Part shown: positions 14,838-22,523 of the stretch, in pieces
Numbering within the stretch: the first letter of the stretch is position 1
Layout of the letters: every line of letters starts with the position of its first letter
Assembly: GCA_002428055.1 (NCBI GenBank)
Contig: DIZY01000039.1
Span: forward strand, 7,224 to 38,272
Reading direction: 5' to 3'
Source of the DNA: Helicobacteraceae bacterium UBA6016
Lineage (GTDB): Bacteria > Campylobacterota > Campylobacteria > Campylobacterales > UBA6016
Length of the DNA stretch: 31,049 nucleotides
The notes under the pieces: model-generated
What the model was told of the DNA's origin: nothing
Databases searched by the model: none
The model's input: only the letters and a program-made list of their open reading frames with translations
Made by a program: the position numbers and the translations under genes

Positions 14838-16130
14838 ATGAAAGAACTGTTTAAAAAAATCATAACAGACTTCATTGAAAAAGAGCTCAAAGGGGTAATG
14901 TCCAGAGAGTATAAAATCCCGCTAGATAGTTCCAAAATCATATCTCTCATCGGTGTGCGTCGGAGCGGTAAGAGCTCTATTTTGTTTGATTTGATAAACA
15001 GACTGCGAGCGAGCGTGCCGAGAGAAAATATCATATATCTCAACTTTGAAGATGATAGGCTTTTTCCTTTGAAACTAGGGCATTTGGATTTGATATTGGA
15101 GGGGTATTTTGAGCTTTATCCGGCAAAAAGAGATGAAAAAATCTATCTGTTTTTGGATGAGGTGCAGGTCGCTCAGGGGTGGGAGCTGTATGTCCGCCGT
15201 ATTTATGACACGCTAAATATTGCTGTTTTTGTCACGGGTTCTAGCGCCAAGCTCCTCTCATCCGAGATAGCCACGAGTCTTCGGGGCAGGACTATTGGCT
15301 TTGAGATTTTTCCATTTTCGTTTGCGGAGTACCTAAAATCAAGAGAGATACAAGTCAATCTGAGCTCCTCAAAATCGCTTAGCTTCATCAAAAACGGTCT
15401 TGAGAACTATCTAGTTGATGGCGGTTTTGCCGAGACTATTAATGAAGACAGCTATATCAGTCGAAAAATTTTGAGCGATTATTTGGAGCTCATCGTTTTT
15501 AAAGATATAGCCGAGCGGCACAATATCTCAAATACGGCGCTTCTGAAGCACCTCAACAAATATTGCTTCACAAATATCTCGACGCTGCTGAGCTTTACCA
15601 AGCTTTATAACGAGTTCAAATCCCAAGGATTCAAGCTCTCCAAGGATACGATTTTTAACTATATGGCATACCTCGAAGATGCGTATGCGCTTTTTACCGT
15701 GCCGATTTTCCGCAACTCCATCAAAGAAGAGCAGAGAAATCCAAAAAAAATCTATGCAGTAGATAATGGATTCAAAAAAATCTATGATTATGCGATAGGC
15801 GAGGACAAAAGCAAGCTTTATGAAAATATAGTTTTTTTGCATCTGAGGCGGCAGACAAAAGAGATATACTATTTCAAGCAAAATCAAGAGGTTGATTTTT
15901 ATGCGAAGCTAGACGATAAAGCCGTGCTGGTAAATGTCAGCTATGAAATCAAAGACGAAAAAACGAGGGCTAGGGAGATAAACGGTCTTGCGGAGGCGAT
16001 GGAGTTCTTGAATATATCAGAGGCTACATTGGTCACAAAAGAGGAAGAGAGCGTAGTGGAGGCGGCGGGTAAAAAGATATTTATCGTGCCGCTTTATAAG
16101 TATTTGCTAGAACCAATAAAAAAAGGATAA
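14838..16130 (+). CDS. AAA-type ATPase with C-terminal DUF4143 domain
   Basis: 430 aa. Walker A is GVRRSGKSS (39-47) and Walker B is YLFLDEVQ (102-109), followed by FVTGSSAKLLSSEIATSLRGR, the hallmark of the COG1373 ATPases. The second half carries DUF4143, with NQEVDFYAK and LVNVSYEI standing where related proteins have a nuclease-like core (VDF and an EVK-type strand). The EVK-like motif is degraded here, so nuclease activity is doubtful. These ATPases are frequent accessory genes in genomic islands and of unknown cellular role. The G+C looks much higher than that of the CHAT gene (a sampled line was about 58% against 22-28%). It has its own promoter, and the DUF6172 gene follows after 3 nt. 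Confidence 0.85.
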   Translation: MKELFKKIITDFIEKELKGVMSREYKIPLDSSKIISLIGVRRSGKSSILFDLINRLRASVPRENIIYLNFEDDRLFPLKLGHLDLILEGYFELYPAKRDEKIYLFLDEVQVAQGWELYVRRIYDTLNIAVFVTGSSAKLLSSEIATSLRGRTIGFEIFPFSFAEYLKSREIQVNLSSSKSLSFIKNGLENYLVDGGFAETINEDSYISRKILSDYLELIVFKDIAERHNISNTALLKHLNKYCFTNISTLLSFTKLYNEFKSQGFKLSKDTIFNYMAYLEDAYALFTVPIFRNSIKEEQRNPKKIYAVDNGFKKIYDYAIGEDKSKLYENIVFLHLRRQTKEIYYFKQNQEVDFYAKLDDKAVLVNVSYEIKDEKTRAREINGLAEAMEFLNISEATLVTKEEESVVEAAGKKIFIVPLYKYLLEPIKKG

Positions 16131-16133
16131 ATA

Positions 16134-16448
16134 ATGAAAAAAACTTTCCAACTAAACTTACCGAACAAAAATTATGACAGAGCCGTAGATTCTGCAAAGT
16201 ATGAAATCAGACAATACATCAAACGGGAAAAAAGAAAGCCGTTGCCTGAGGGTGTGGATTTTTGGGAGTTTGACTGCAAATTTGGTGTGGATGTGGCTAG
16301 CGCTGAAGTGATAGCTTTTTCACAGATAACGGCGCTTGTTGATGAGGCGGCGAAAAATACTTTAGAGGCTTTTTATATTGAGATTTTGTCAAAGCCGGGA
16401 CACAAAAAAACAAAAAGCGAAGATGAGAGCTCGGAAACTTCCGAGTAG
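16134..16448 (+). CDS. DUF6172-family protein of unknown function
   Basis: 104 aa, starting 3 nt after the ATPase stop with AAAGGAT upstream. The N-terminal MKKTFQLNL, then basic YIKREKRKPLPEGVDFWEFDC, and the end IEILSKPGHKK match what I recall of DUF6172 proteins. The C-terminal tail is short and acidic (SEDESSETSE). No catalytic motif or membrane segment is visible. No function is known to me. Operonic placement after the ATPase may be incidental. Its stop codon lies within the terminator hairpin. Confidence 0.7.
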   Translation: MKKTFQLNLPNKNYDRAVDSAKYEIRQYIKREKRKPLPEGVDFWEFDCKFGVDVASAEVIAFSQITALVDEAAKNTLEAFYIEILSKPGHKKTKSEDESSETSE

Positions 16449-16457
16449 CTCTCTTTT
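16425..16457 (+). terminator. Intrinsic terminator overlapping the DUF6172 stop codon
   Basis: Inner stem CTCGGAA/TTCCGAG (16430-16436 with 16439-16445) and outer stem GAGAG/CTCTC (16425-16429 with 16449-16453), with the TAG stop bulged between them, followed by TTTT. Confidence 0.65.
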
Positions 16458-16502
16458 CTCCGCCTTCTTTCCTCATAACTTCATAAAAAATCAAAAAACT
16501 TC

Positions 16503-16769
16503 CTATGCGCTCATTCTTTTGCTTCTTTTGAGCTCTTTAGTGATGAGCTTATTAGTATAATATTTATACTTTTGGTTCATATCCTCTATCATCTCCATAT
16601 ACTCCAGTAAAAGCACATATCTGTAAGGTACTCCCGCATGTTTCCACTTCTTTGCCGTGATAGCCGCTATGCCAATGGTTTGGCAGAATATCTCAAGATT
16701 GGAATTGATGATATATAGCCGTTCCTTGAAGCTTTGATAGTCTGTTGAGAGTTGTTTGTTTGCTTGCAT
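16503..16769 (-). CDS. Small helix-turn-helix-like protein
   Basis: 88 aa with an excellent Shine-Dalgarno (AAAGGAGG on the minus strand, about 4 nt before the ATG), so it is very likely expressed. The central part, LEIFCQTIGIAAITAKKWKHAGVPYRYVLLLEYME, read in two halves, resembles compact XRE-like HTH proteins, where a Trp follows the recognition helix and a GVP turn leads into the last helix. The C-terminus is basic. It is convergent with the DUF6172 gene and divergent from thiE. Two inverted repeats of the same design lie in its promoter and in its own 3' part, suggesting autoregulation. Assignment as a DNA-binding protein is inference from pattern. Confidence 0.6.
   Translation of the reverse strand: MQANKQLSTDYQSFKERLYIINSNLEIFCQTIGIAAITAKKWKHAGVPYRYVLLLEYMEMIEDMNQKYKYYTNKLITKELKRSKRMSA
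16554..16570. repeat. Inverted repeat AGTATA-N5-TATACT, copy 1 (in the HTH-like gene)
   Basis: Perfect 6-bp arms (16554-16559, 16565-16570) with a 5-nt spacer, inside the 3' part of the 88-aa gene. The same arms and spacer length occur at 16797-16813 in its promoter region. Confidence 0.6.
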
Positions 16770-16796
16770 TATACCTCCTTTGGATAGTCACATAAT

Positions 16797-16813
16797 AGTA
16801 TATTTTTTATACT
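16797..16813. promoter_or_regulatory. Inverted repeat AGTATA-N5-TATACT, copy 2 (promoter of the HTH-like gene)
   Basis: Perfect arms (16797-16802, 16808-16813) with a TTTTT spacer, 28 nt upstream of the HTH-like ATG. The half-site TATACT on the minus strand is itself a good -10 box, so a protein bound here would block transcription. It also lies between this gene and thiE. Confidence 0.5.
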
Positions 16814-16883
16814 TAAATCTTTCCTCTATCCGTGTTTAATCTTTTTTCTGCAAAAATCTGTTAAAACAGTGCAGGATAAATAT

Positions 16884-17492
16884 ATGACGCTAAAAGGCCT
16901 ATACGCCATAACGGACGAGAGTCTGACCCCGTATGAATTTGTGGACAGATATGTGTGTGAGGCTATCCATGGGGGCGCCAAGATTGTGCAGTTAAGGGAT
17001 AAAACTCTTAGCGATGAGGAACTCTATCCGGTTGCAAAAAAAATAAAAAAGATATGCAAAAAAAAAGGGGCTTTGTTTGTACTGGACGACAGAGTTGTTT
17101 TGGCAAAAGCTATTAATGCCGACGGAGTTCATATAGGCGGCGATGATGCATCGATAGAGCTGGCCAGAGAGATACTTGGAAGCAAGAAAATAATCGGCGT
17201 CTCCTGCTACGGGGATATAAAGAGAGCAAAAGAGGCAGTCAAAAAAAGCGCCGACTATGTTGCTTTCGGCTCTTTCTTTGTCTCAAAAACAAAGCCGCAC
17301 GCCAAGGTTGTTTCGCAAACTGTTTTGACAGAGGCAAAAAAGCTGGGAGTTCCGCTATGCGCAATAGGTGGGATAGAGGCTTCAAATGCCCCCTCTCTAG
17401 TGGATGCGGGCGCGGATATGATCTCCGTTATTAACGCATTATGGAGCGGTGATGTTAGGAAAAATGCAAAAGAATTTGCAAAGGTTTTTTGA
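16884..17492 (+). CDS. thiE: Thiamine-phosphate synthase
   Basis: 202 aa from the ATG at 16884, with AGGA 7 nt upstream; an in-frame GTG at 16869 is less likely. It joins HMP-pyrophosphate and thiazole phosphate to make thiamine monophosphate. TIM-barrel motifs seen: IVQLRDKTLSDEEL, LFVLDDRVVLAK followed by ADGVHIGGDD, IGVSCYG, DYVAFGSFFVSKTKPHA and the phosphate-binding AIGGIEASNA. FGPFF of many homologues is FGSFF here. It is the first gene of a run with the signalling genes that follow after 3 nt, although no functional link to them is obvious. Confidence 0.92.
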   Translation: MTLKGLYAITDESLTPYEFVDRYVCEAIHGGAKIVQLRDKTLSDEELYPVAKKIKKICKKKGALFVLDDRVVLAKAINADGVHIGGDDASIELAREILGSKKIIGVSCYGDIKRAKEAVKKSADYVAFGSFFVSKTKPHAKVVSQTVLTEAKKLGVPLCAIGGIEASNAPSLVDAGADMISVINALWSGDVRKNAKEFAKVF

Positions 17493-17495
17493 TAT

Positions 17496-19778
17496 ATGCC
17501 GATGAAATGGTTTTTGGATAAAACTTTTAGCGGCGATGAGGCGGAAGTACTAAAAACTATTGCCAGCACTGCAAATGAGGGCATTTGGATAGTGGATATT
17601 AGCGGCGATACGCTATTTGTAAACGAGAAAATGGCCGCTTCGCTTGGATATGAGATAGAAGAGTCGCAGCGACTAAATATATATGATCTTGTTTGTGAAG
17701 AGTGCAATATCGATGTCCAAAAACCAAACATATTGGCAGACAGACACGAGATATGTCTAAAACACAAAAACGGTTCCGAGAGAATATTTAGCATCAACAC
17801 ATCTACTTTTTTCGGCTCTAACGGTGAATATGTAGGCTCTCTCGGGATGCTTAGCGATATTACGGAGATAAAAACAAACGCCTCTGAGCTAAAAGAACAA
17901 AAAAAGATACTTCAAGCCGTGATTGAGGCGGGAAACTATCTGTTTTCAGAACCCGATATTTTAAAGGCTCTTGAGGGCGTCGTCTCCACGATAGGCGCTA
18001 GATTTGCGCTAGATAGATGCTTTTTGTACGGCAAAGGACTTACGCAAAGCTTTATACAAACCAAAATGCTCCAGCTAGCCGCATATATGGATAAAAATAG
18101 TGCTCTAACGGCGAGCAGTTATGACTGTTTTGAGTTTATCAATTGCGAGAGCTGTTTTGACGAGATTAAAAAAGCTTTACTAGATGACGGTTTTTACGAA
18201 TCGGCTATCCAAAAGACCGATAAGCCGATTTTGATGCTCTCAGAGTACGGAATATCGTATATACTTGTTTTCCCGTTGTTTGTCCAAGATGAGTTTTGGG
18301 GCGTTTTTGGACTTAGCTGTGCCGAAGGCAAGCCGGCAATGAACGAGATTCAAAAAACAGCCCTTTCCACAATGAGTAAAAATATAGCCTCCGCCGTCGA
18401 AAAATTTTTTGTGACAAGACAGCTAGGCAATATAAAAACAGAGCTTTTGTGTATCAATCAAAATCTAGAAGCCGCCGCAATGAAGGCAATCGACGATAAG
18501 CTGAAAATAGAGCAGGAAAAAATACAAAAAGAGAGGGAGCTTTTTGCCGTCAAAGAAAAATACCATCTTTTGCAGCAAGACGACGCCTACAATAAGCAGA
18601 TAAAAATATTAAGAGACGATTTGTCGCACAAGAGACAAGGTAATTTTTTGTTCGAATCGTTTTATAAGCCTCTGGACATACTAAGCGGCGATATATATGG
18701 ACTTATTAAAGTCTCTCGGGACACCTCGTTTGTGTATATAGTTGATGCTATGGGAAAAGGGCTTAGCGCATCTGTAACAGCGGTAGTGTCGGCCTCTTTT
18801 ATTAATAATTTAGTCGACAATGCGGTATTAAAAGAGTCGTTTGAGCTAAGGGGTCTCGTAGAGTCGTATCAGGCATTTATAAAAAAGCAGATTAACGAAG
18901 ATGAGATAGTGTGCGCCGTGTTTGCGTATATTGATGAAACCGCAGGCGTTATGGAGGTTGCCAATTTTTCAATGCCGGAGATTTTGTGTATAGCCGACGA
19001 TGAGGTAAAGACAATCAAGGCAAATAATTATCCGATTACCCAATATTTCAGCGGCGTAAAAATAGAGAGAGTGCCTCTTTGCCAAATAGAGCGCATTCTT
19101 ATATCCTCGGATGGGCTTAAAGATTCAAGATTGCACAACAAGGGCGTGTATAGGGAGCTTATGTACGATGATTTTAGAGAAAGCAATACAAAAAATATGT
19201 TTTTGAAAAAGCTATTCTCCAAAACAATGAATCCAGATGACGATCTATCGTTCGTGCTTATATCCAGATATGAACCGCAGGCGCTTAAAAAAATAGAATT
19301 TGAACTGTTGCCGAGTATCGAATCAATCGTAGAGTGTGTAGATTTGAATCTAAGGAGGCATTTGAGTGACTATTTTGAAGGTAAAAGCTTAATGCAGGTG
19401 GAGTGTGCGCTAAATGAGATGTTAATGAATGCGGTCGAACACGGAGCTTTGAATATCTCTTATACGCACAAGCACACACTCTTGGAGTCTCACGGCTATG
19501 AGGAGTATTTGGAAGATGCAATATCGAAACTAGAGGATGCCGAGAATAAGAAAATTTTCGTTAGTTTTGAAGAAATTTTGCTAAAGAGCCGTAAAGCGGT
19601 TATAATAAAAGTAAGAGACGGCGGTAGCGGTTTTGATGTCGGTACGACATTAAAGGCTTTGTCGTTCGATAAAAATCTGCGTTTTAACGGAAGAGGGATA
19701 CTGATGAGCGACAATGTGCTTGACGCTCTTTTTTACAATGAAATCGGCAATGAAGCCAATATGATAAAATTCTTATAA
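17496..19778 (+). CDS. PAS-GAF-PP2C (SpoIIE/RsbU) phosphatase fused to an RsbW-like kinase domain
   Basis: 760 aa, no membrane segment. In order: PAS (about 17-125, ANEGIWIVDISGDTLFVNEK), GAF (about 145-310), coiled coil (320-385), a PP2C/SpoIIE phosphatase core with its metal Asp boxes (ILSGDIYGL, YIVDAMGKGLSASV, ILISSDGLKD, NPDDDLSFVL), and a C-terminal HATPase of the anti-sigma type (ALNEMLMNAVEHGA, KVRDGGSGFD, NGRGI). In partner switching a SpoIIE/RsbU phosphatase dephosphorylates a STAS protein and an RsbW kinase phosphorylates it; here both opposing activities are on one polypeptide. A STAS gene follows directly. The start ATG is 3 nt after thiE; a second ATG lies two codons later. The final target is not evident. 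Confidence 0.88.
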   Translation: MPMKWFLDKTFSGDEAEVLKTIASTANEGIWIVDISGDTLFVNEKMAASLGYEIEESQRLNIYDLVCEECNIDVQKPNILADRHEICLKHKNGSERIFSINTSTFFGSNGEYVGSLGMLSDITEIKTNASELKEQKKILQAVIEAGNYLFSEPDILKALEGVVSTIGARFALDRCFLYGKGLTQSFIQTKMLQLAAYMDKNSALTASSYDCFEFINCESCFDEIKKALLDDGFYESAIQKTDKPILMLSEYGISYILVFPLFVQDEFWGVFGLSCAEGKPAMNEIQKTALSTMSKNIASAVEKFFVTRQLGNIKTELLCINQNLEAAAMKAIDDKLKIEQEKIQKERELFAVKEKYHLLQQDDAYNKQIKILRDDLSHKRQGNFLFESFYKPLDILSGDIYGLIKVSRDTSFVYIVDAMGKGLSASVTAVVSASFINNLVDNAVLKESFELRGLVESYQAFIKKQINEDEIVCAVFAYIDETAGVMEVANFSMPEILCIADDEVKTIKANNYPITQYFSGVKIERVPLCQIERILISSDGLKDSRLHNKGVYRELMYDDFRESNTKNMFLKKLFSKTMNPDDDLSFVLISRYEPQALKKIEFELLPSIESIVECVDLNLRRHLSDYFEGKSLMQVECALNEMLMNAVEHGALNISYTHKHTLLESHGYEEYLEDAISKLEDAENKKIFVSFEEILLKSRKAVIIKVRDGGSGFDVGTTLKALSFDKNLRFNGRGILMSDNVLDALFYNEIGNEANMIKFL

Positions 19779-19788
19779 GGACGACTTG

Positions 19789-20094
19789 GTGGAGCTTTTT
19801 ATAGACAAGATAAAAGATGGGCTAAAGATTGTAGTTAAAGGCGAAAGTATATCGATGCAAGATGCGATTGAGTTTAAAAAACAGCTTTTTTCGGCAGTAT
19901 CAAAAAATTCGCCCTCAAAACTTACGGTTAGTATAGAAGATGCATGCGCACTGCCGTCATCTATCATAGGCGCTCTTTTGAAATGTAAAGAGATTGAGAA
20001 GATAGAGGTGGAGGTCATTGTCAAAAAAGCAGAGTTAATGGATTCGCTAGATAATCTTGCGTTGGCTGAAATACTACGCGTAAAATCCTACTAA
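19789..20094 (+). CDS. STAS-domain protein (anti-anti-sigma-factor-like)
   Basis: 101 aa from GTG 19789, 7 nt after AAGGA; TTG 19786 is an alternative only 4 nt from it. The Shine-Dalgarno overlaps the upstream stop, so translation is coupled. The pattern KLTVSIEDACALPSSIIGALL fits the STAS strand-helix unit, in which the DSSG serine that is phosphorylated appears here as PSS followed by IIGALL. It is the natural substrate of the phosphatase/kinase fusion encoded immediately upstream, and so the output switch of the module. Sequence similarity to canonical SpoIIAA is weak, hence moderate confidence. Confidence 0.75.
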   Translation: MELFIDKIKDGLKIVVKGESISMQDAIEFKKQLFSAVSKNSPSKLTVSIEDACALPSSIIGALLKCKEIEKIEVEVIVKKAELMDSLDNLALAEILRVKSY

Positions 20095-20106
20095 AAAGAA
20101 ATAGCT

Positions 20107-21504
20107 ATGAGTACAAATTCACTTTTAAAAATGCAAACCTTCGGAGTGGCGGGAATTTCCGTGATTTTTGCGATTGTCGCCGCTTTATATGCAAAGGGGC
20201 TCATTATCCCGTCAATAATTTTTTGTATCGCCGTGTTATCCTTGTCCGGATGGCTTATACATAGTATATCCGGCTCCCAAGTGCTTCTTGAGAATGCATT
20301 GAAAGTCTCAAAATCAGTCTCGGAAGGTTTTTTGGAAGATAGGATAACAAACATAAAAGACGACGGAACCGTCGGGCAGCTTTGCTGGAGCATCAATAAT
20401 ATGCTAGATCAGCTGGAGGCTTTTATGCGAGAGGTGGATACTGCGGTTGAGTACGCCAATAACTCCAAATTTTTCAGACCGGCGCTCTCGAAGGGTCTAA
20501 AGGGGCTTTTTGCAACAAATATGGAGGATATTAATACGGTCATAGGCTCCATGAAAGAAAACCACGAATTTCACAAAAAAAACGCCCTTATAAGCTCCCT
20601 CTCGAGGCTCAGCTCAAATAGTCTAAACAAAAATCTATCAGCTATGCAAGACGACCTTAGCAGAAATACGACGATGATAAACGAAATATCAAAAGATGCA
20701 GACGGTATAAGCCGTGAATCCGGCATCGGAATGGAAAATATAAAAACAATAACGGACGATATGCAACGGTTAATGCAGTCCGTATCAAAAACAGACTCCG
20801 CAATTAACCAGTTTGCGCACAGAATCGGAGAGGTGTCCAGTGTTGTGGGCATTATCAAAGATATAGCGGAACAGACAAATCTGCTGGCTCTAAACGCAGC
20901 GATAGAGGCGGCGAGAGCCGGCGAACACGGCAGAGGCTTTGCCGTCGTGGCGGACGAGGTGCGAAAACTTGCCGAAAAAACACAAAAAGCAACCTCGGAG
21001 ATAACATCGTCAATAGCCGTAATAGAGCAGGAGATGTCCGATATTATAGACGACTCAAATGTGATTACCGAGCTATCCTCTGCTTCCAACGAAAATGTTA
21101 TGTCGTTTGCCGAAATTTTTGAGAAGATCAAAGAGGAGTCTGGGCGTCTGTCTATCGGTTCCAAAACAATGGAAAAGCAGATATTTATGGCGCTTGCGAA
21201 AATAGAGCATATCATCTTCAAATACGATACATACGGCTTTATTATTCAGGGTAATGTCAACAAGCAGATACCGTCAGAAAACGAGTGTAGGCTAGGTGTA
21301 TGGATTGATGGCAGCAGGTCAAGCGTTGCGGCAGGGCTAAAAGAAAATCATAAACTTCTACACACTAGCATCAAAAATGCGCTAGAGTGCATCAAAGATC
21401 CGAACTACTATAACAAAGCGGAAAGTATCTACGAGTATTATGTGGATATGGAGACATATTGCGACAAGATGTTTGCCGCAATGGACGGTTCTCTAGCCAG
21501 CTAG
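20107..21504 (+). CDS. Methyl-accepting chemotaxis protein with C-terminal CZB zinc-binding domain
   Basis: 465 aa. Two adjacent hydrophobic segments (about 10-28 and 32-52) leave almost no periplasmic part, so sensing must be cytoplasmic or in the membrane. The signalling hairpin tip is visible in two pieces, EQTNLLALNAAIEAARAGE and GRGFAVVADEVRKLAE. The C-terminal part carries the CZB ligand set H368 (KIEHIIFK), C394 (NECRLGVW), H415 and H419 (ENHKLLH). CZB domains bind zinc with three His and one Cys and sense zinc or oxidants in soluble receptors such as TlpD. It lies 12 nt after the STAS gene, so co-expression with the partner-switching pair is likely. A terminator follows. Confidence 0.93.
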   Translation: MSTNSLLKMQTFGVAGISVIFAIVAALYAKGLIIPSIIFCIAVLSLSGWLIHSISGSQVLLENALKVSKSVSEGFLEDRITNIKDDGTVGQLCWSINNMLDQLEAFMREVDTAVEYANNSKFFRPALSKGLKGLFATNMEDINTVIGSMKENHEFHKKNALISSLSRLSSNSLNKNLSAMQDDLSRNTTMINEISKDADGISRESGIGMENIKTITDDMQRLMQSVSKTDSAINQFAHRIGEVSSVVGIIKDIAEQTNLLALNAAIEAARAGEHGRGFAVVADEVRKLAEKTQKATSEITSSIAVIEQEMSDIIDDSNVITELSSASNENVMSFAEIFEKIKEESGRLSIGSKTMEKQIFMALAKIEHIIFKYDTYGFIIQGNVNKQIPSENECRLGVWIDGSRSSVAAGLKENHKLLHTSIKNALECIKDPNYYNKAESIYEYYVDMETYCDKMFAAMDGSLAS

Positions 21505-21518
21505 CGCTAACCCCAAAA

Positions 21519-21552
21519 GCCCGTTTTGCAAAAAAACGGGCGCTCACTTTTT
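21519..21552 (+). terminator. Intrinsic terminator after the chemoreceptor gene
   Basis: A 9-bp perfect stem GCCCGTTTT/AAAACGGGC (21519-21527 with 21533-21541) has a 5-nt loop. The TTTTT run comes 6 nt after the stem. Confidence 0.65.
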
Positions 21553-21578
21553 ATTTACTCATTTTTTACTTTTTATCT

Positions 21579-21610
21579 TTATAATTATGTGTTATAAAAA
21601 TTATAATTAT
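21579..21610. repeat. Two direct copies of TTATAATTAT 22 bp apart
   Basis: TTATAATTAT occurs at 21579-21588 and 21601-21610; each contains the palindrome ATAATTAT. The spacing is about two helical turns, and both copies lie in the promoter region of the rhodanese gene. The second copy includes a TATAAT-like -10 box. Confidence 0.4.
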
Positions 21611-21623
21611 TGGATAAATTGAT

Positions 21624-22037
21624 ATGAAAAAACAGATTTTTTTATTAGCCTTTCTTTCCGTCTTTTCATTTGCATATAAGGACATAAGTTCTGATGAGGT
21701 AGCTATATTTGCCTCATCTCCCGACTCATTGGTGGTGGATGTAAGGCTTGAGGAGGAGTGGCTTGAGACAGGGGTGATAAGCACCGCCGTTCTTAGCACA
21801 TATTTCGACAAACAAGCAAGACCGCTTAAGGCGGAGTTTTTAAAAAAACTGGCGGAGGCGACAAGAGGGGATAAGAGCAAGCAGATAGTAGTTGTTTGCA
21901 GAAGCGGTCTTAGAAGCAAGCTTGCGGCGGGAATATTGGATAGAGAGGGATACAAAAATGTTTACAACTATAAAGACGGCATGGTAAACTGGCTAAGTGA
22001 GAAAAGAAGCGTCGCAAAGCCGAAGTTGCAAAAATAA
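21624..22037 (+). CDS. Periplasmic single-domain rhodanese
   Basis: 137 aa with a signal peptide (MKKQIFLLAFLSVFSFA, likely cleaved before YKD), then one rhodanese domain. The catalytic loop is CRSGLRS, with the Cys that carries persulfide; VVDVRLEEEW and GYKNVYNYKDGMVNW are the other family signatures. Such proteins bind or transfer sulfane sulfur in the periplasm, which fits a sulfur-metabolising member of this phylum. The native substrate cannot be told from sequence. It has its own AT-rich promoter region after the chemoreceptor terminator, and a signalling pair follows 96 nt downstream. Confidence 0.9.
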   Translation: MKKQIFLLAFLSVFSFAYKDISSDEVAIFASSPDSLVVDVRLEEEWLETGVISTAVLSTYFDKQARPLKAEFLKKLAEATRGDKSKQIVVVCRSGLRSKLAAGILDREGYKNVYNYKDGMVNWLSEKRSVAKPKLQK

Positions 22038-22133
22038 TCAAAACCTGTATCTTTAGCTAAGCAAATTAAGCTACAATCTATAAAAATATTTGAAGCGGGT
22101 TTATTTGCCGTATTTTTTTGAGGTTATTTTGAG

Positions 22134-22523
22134 ATGAGAAGCTTAAATATTATGATTGTTGACGATTCGACACTTACTATAAAAAAAATAGAAAATATAG
22201 CAAAAGAAGCGGGGCATAGCGTTGTCAAAGTGTGTGACACCGGAGCGAGCGCTGTTGAGGCATACCCTATCTTTTTGCCGGACATTATAACGATGGATAT
22301 TACGATGCCGAATATGAATGGAATCGACGCCACAAAAACCATTATTTCAAATTATCCAAACGCCCTAATAATTGTTGTTACCTCTCACGGACAAGAGCAG
22401 ATGGTGATGGATGCGATAGATGCAGGCGCAAAGGGCTATGTTCTAAAGCCGATAAACCAAGAAATGCTGTGTAGCACCATAGAGAAAGTCTATGAGAGAT
22501 ATGGAAGTATAAACAATGATTAA
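22134..22523 (+). CDS. CheY-like single-domain response regulator
   Basis: 129 aa receiver domain with no output domain. The acidic pocket is D10/D11, the phosphoacceptor is D55 (TMDITMPNMNG), and the switch residues are T83 and K105 (YVLKP). The length and TMDITMPNMNG context match CheY/response-regulator stand-alone receivers. The gene overlaps the start of the PAS kinase by 8 nt, so the two form a two-component pair. With no output domain it must act by protein contact or in a phosphorelay; it could also serve the HPt-containing kinase nearby. A candidate -10 (TACAAT, 22072-22077) lies in the 96-nt upstream gap. Confidence 0.92.
   Translation: MRSLNIMIVDDSTLTIKKIENIAKEAGHSVVKVCDTGASAVEAYPIFLPDIITMDITMPNMNGIDATKTIISNYPNALIIVVTSHGQEQMVMDAIDAGAKGYVLKPINQEMLCSTIEKVYERYGSINND

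Noticed and set aside
16449..16868. Copy of the tRNA-Phe 3' end that would mark the far attachment site of an island
   Set aside because: I looked for the acceptor and T-arm sequence between the ATPase and thiE and found none.
16858..16869. CTGTT-AA-AACAG palindrome upstream of thiE as an operator or thiamine riboswitch part
   Set aside because: It is short and AT-rich, and no TPP riboswitch core (such as CTGAGA) is seen in the leader.
20571..21221. 216-codon minus-strand frame over the chemoreceptor
   Set aside because: Antisense to the conserved signalling domain; serine/isoleucine-rich with no motif.
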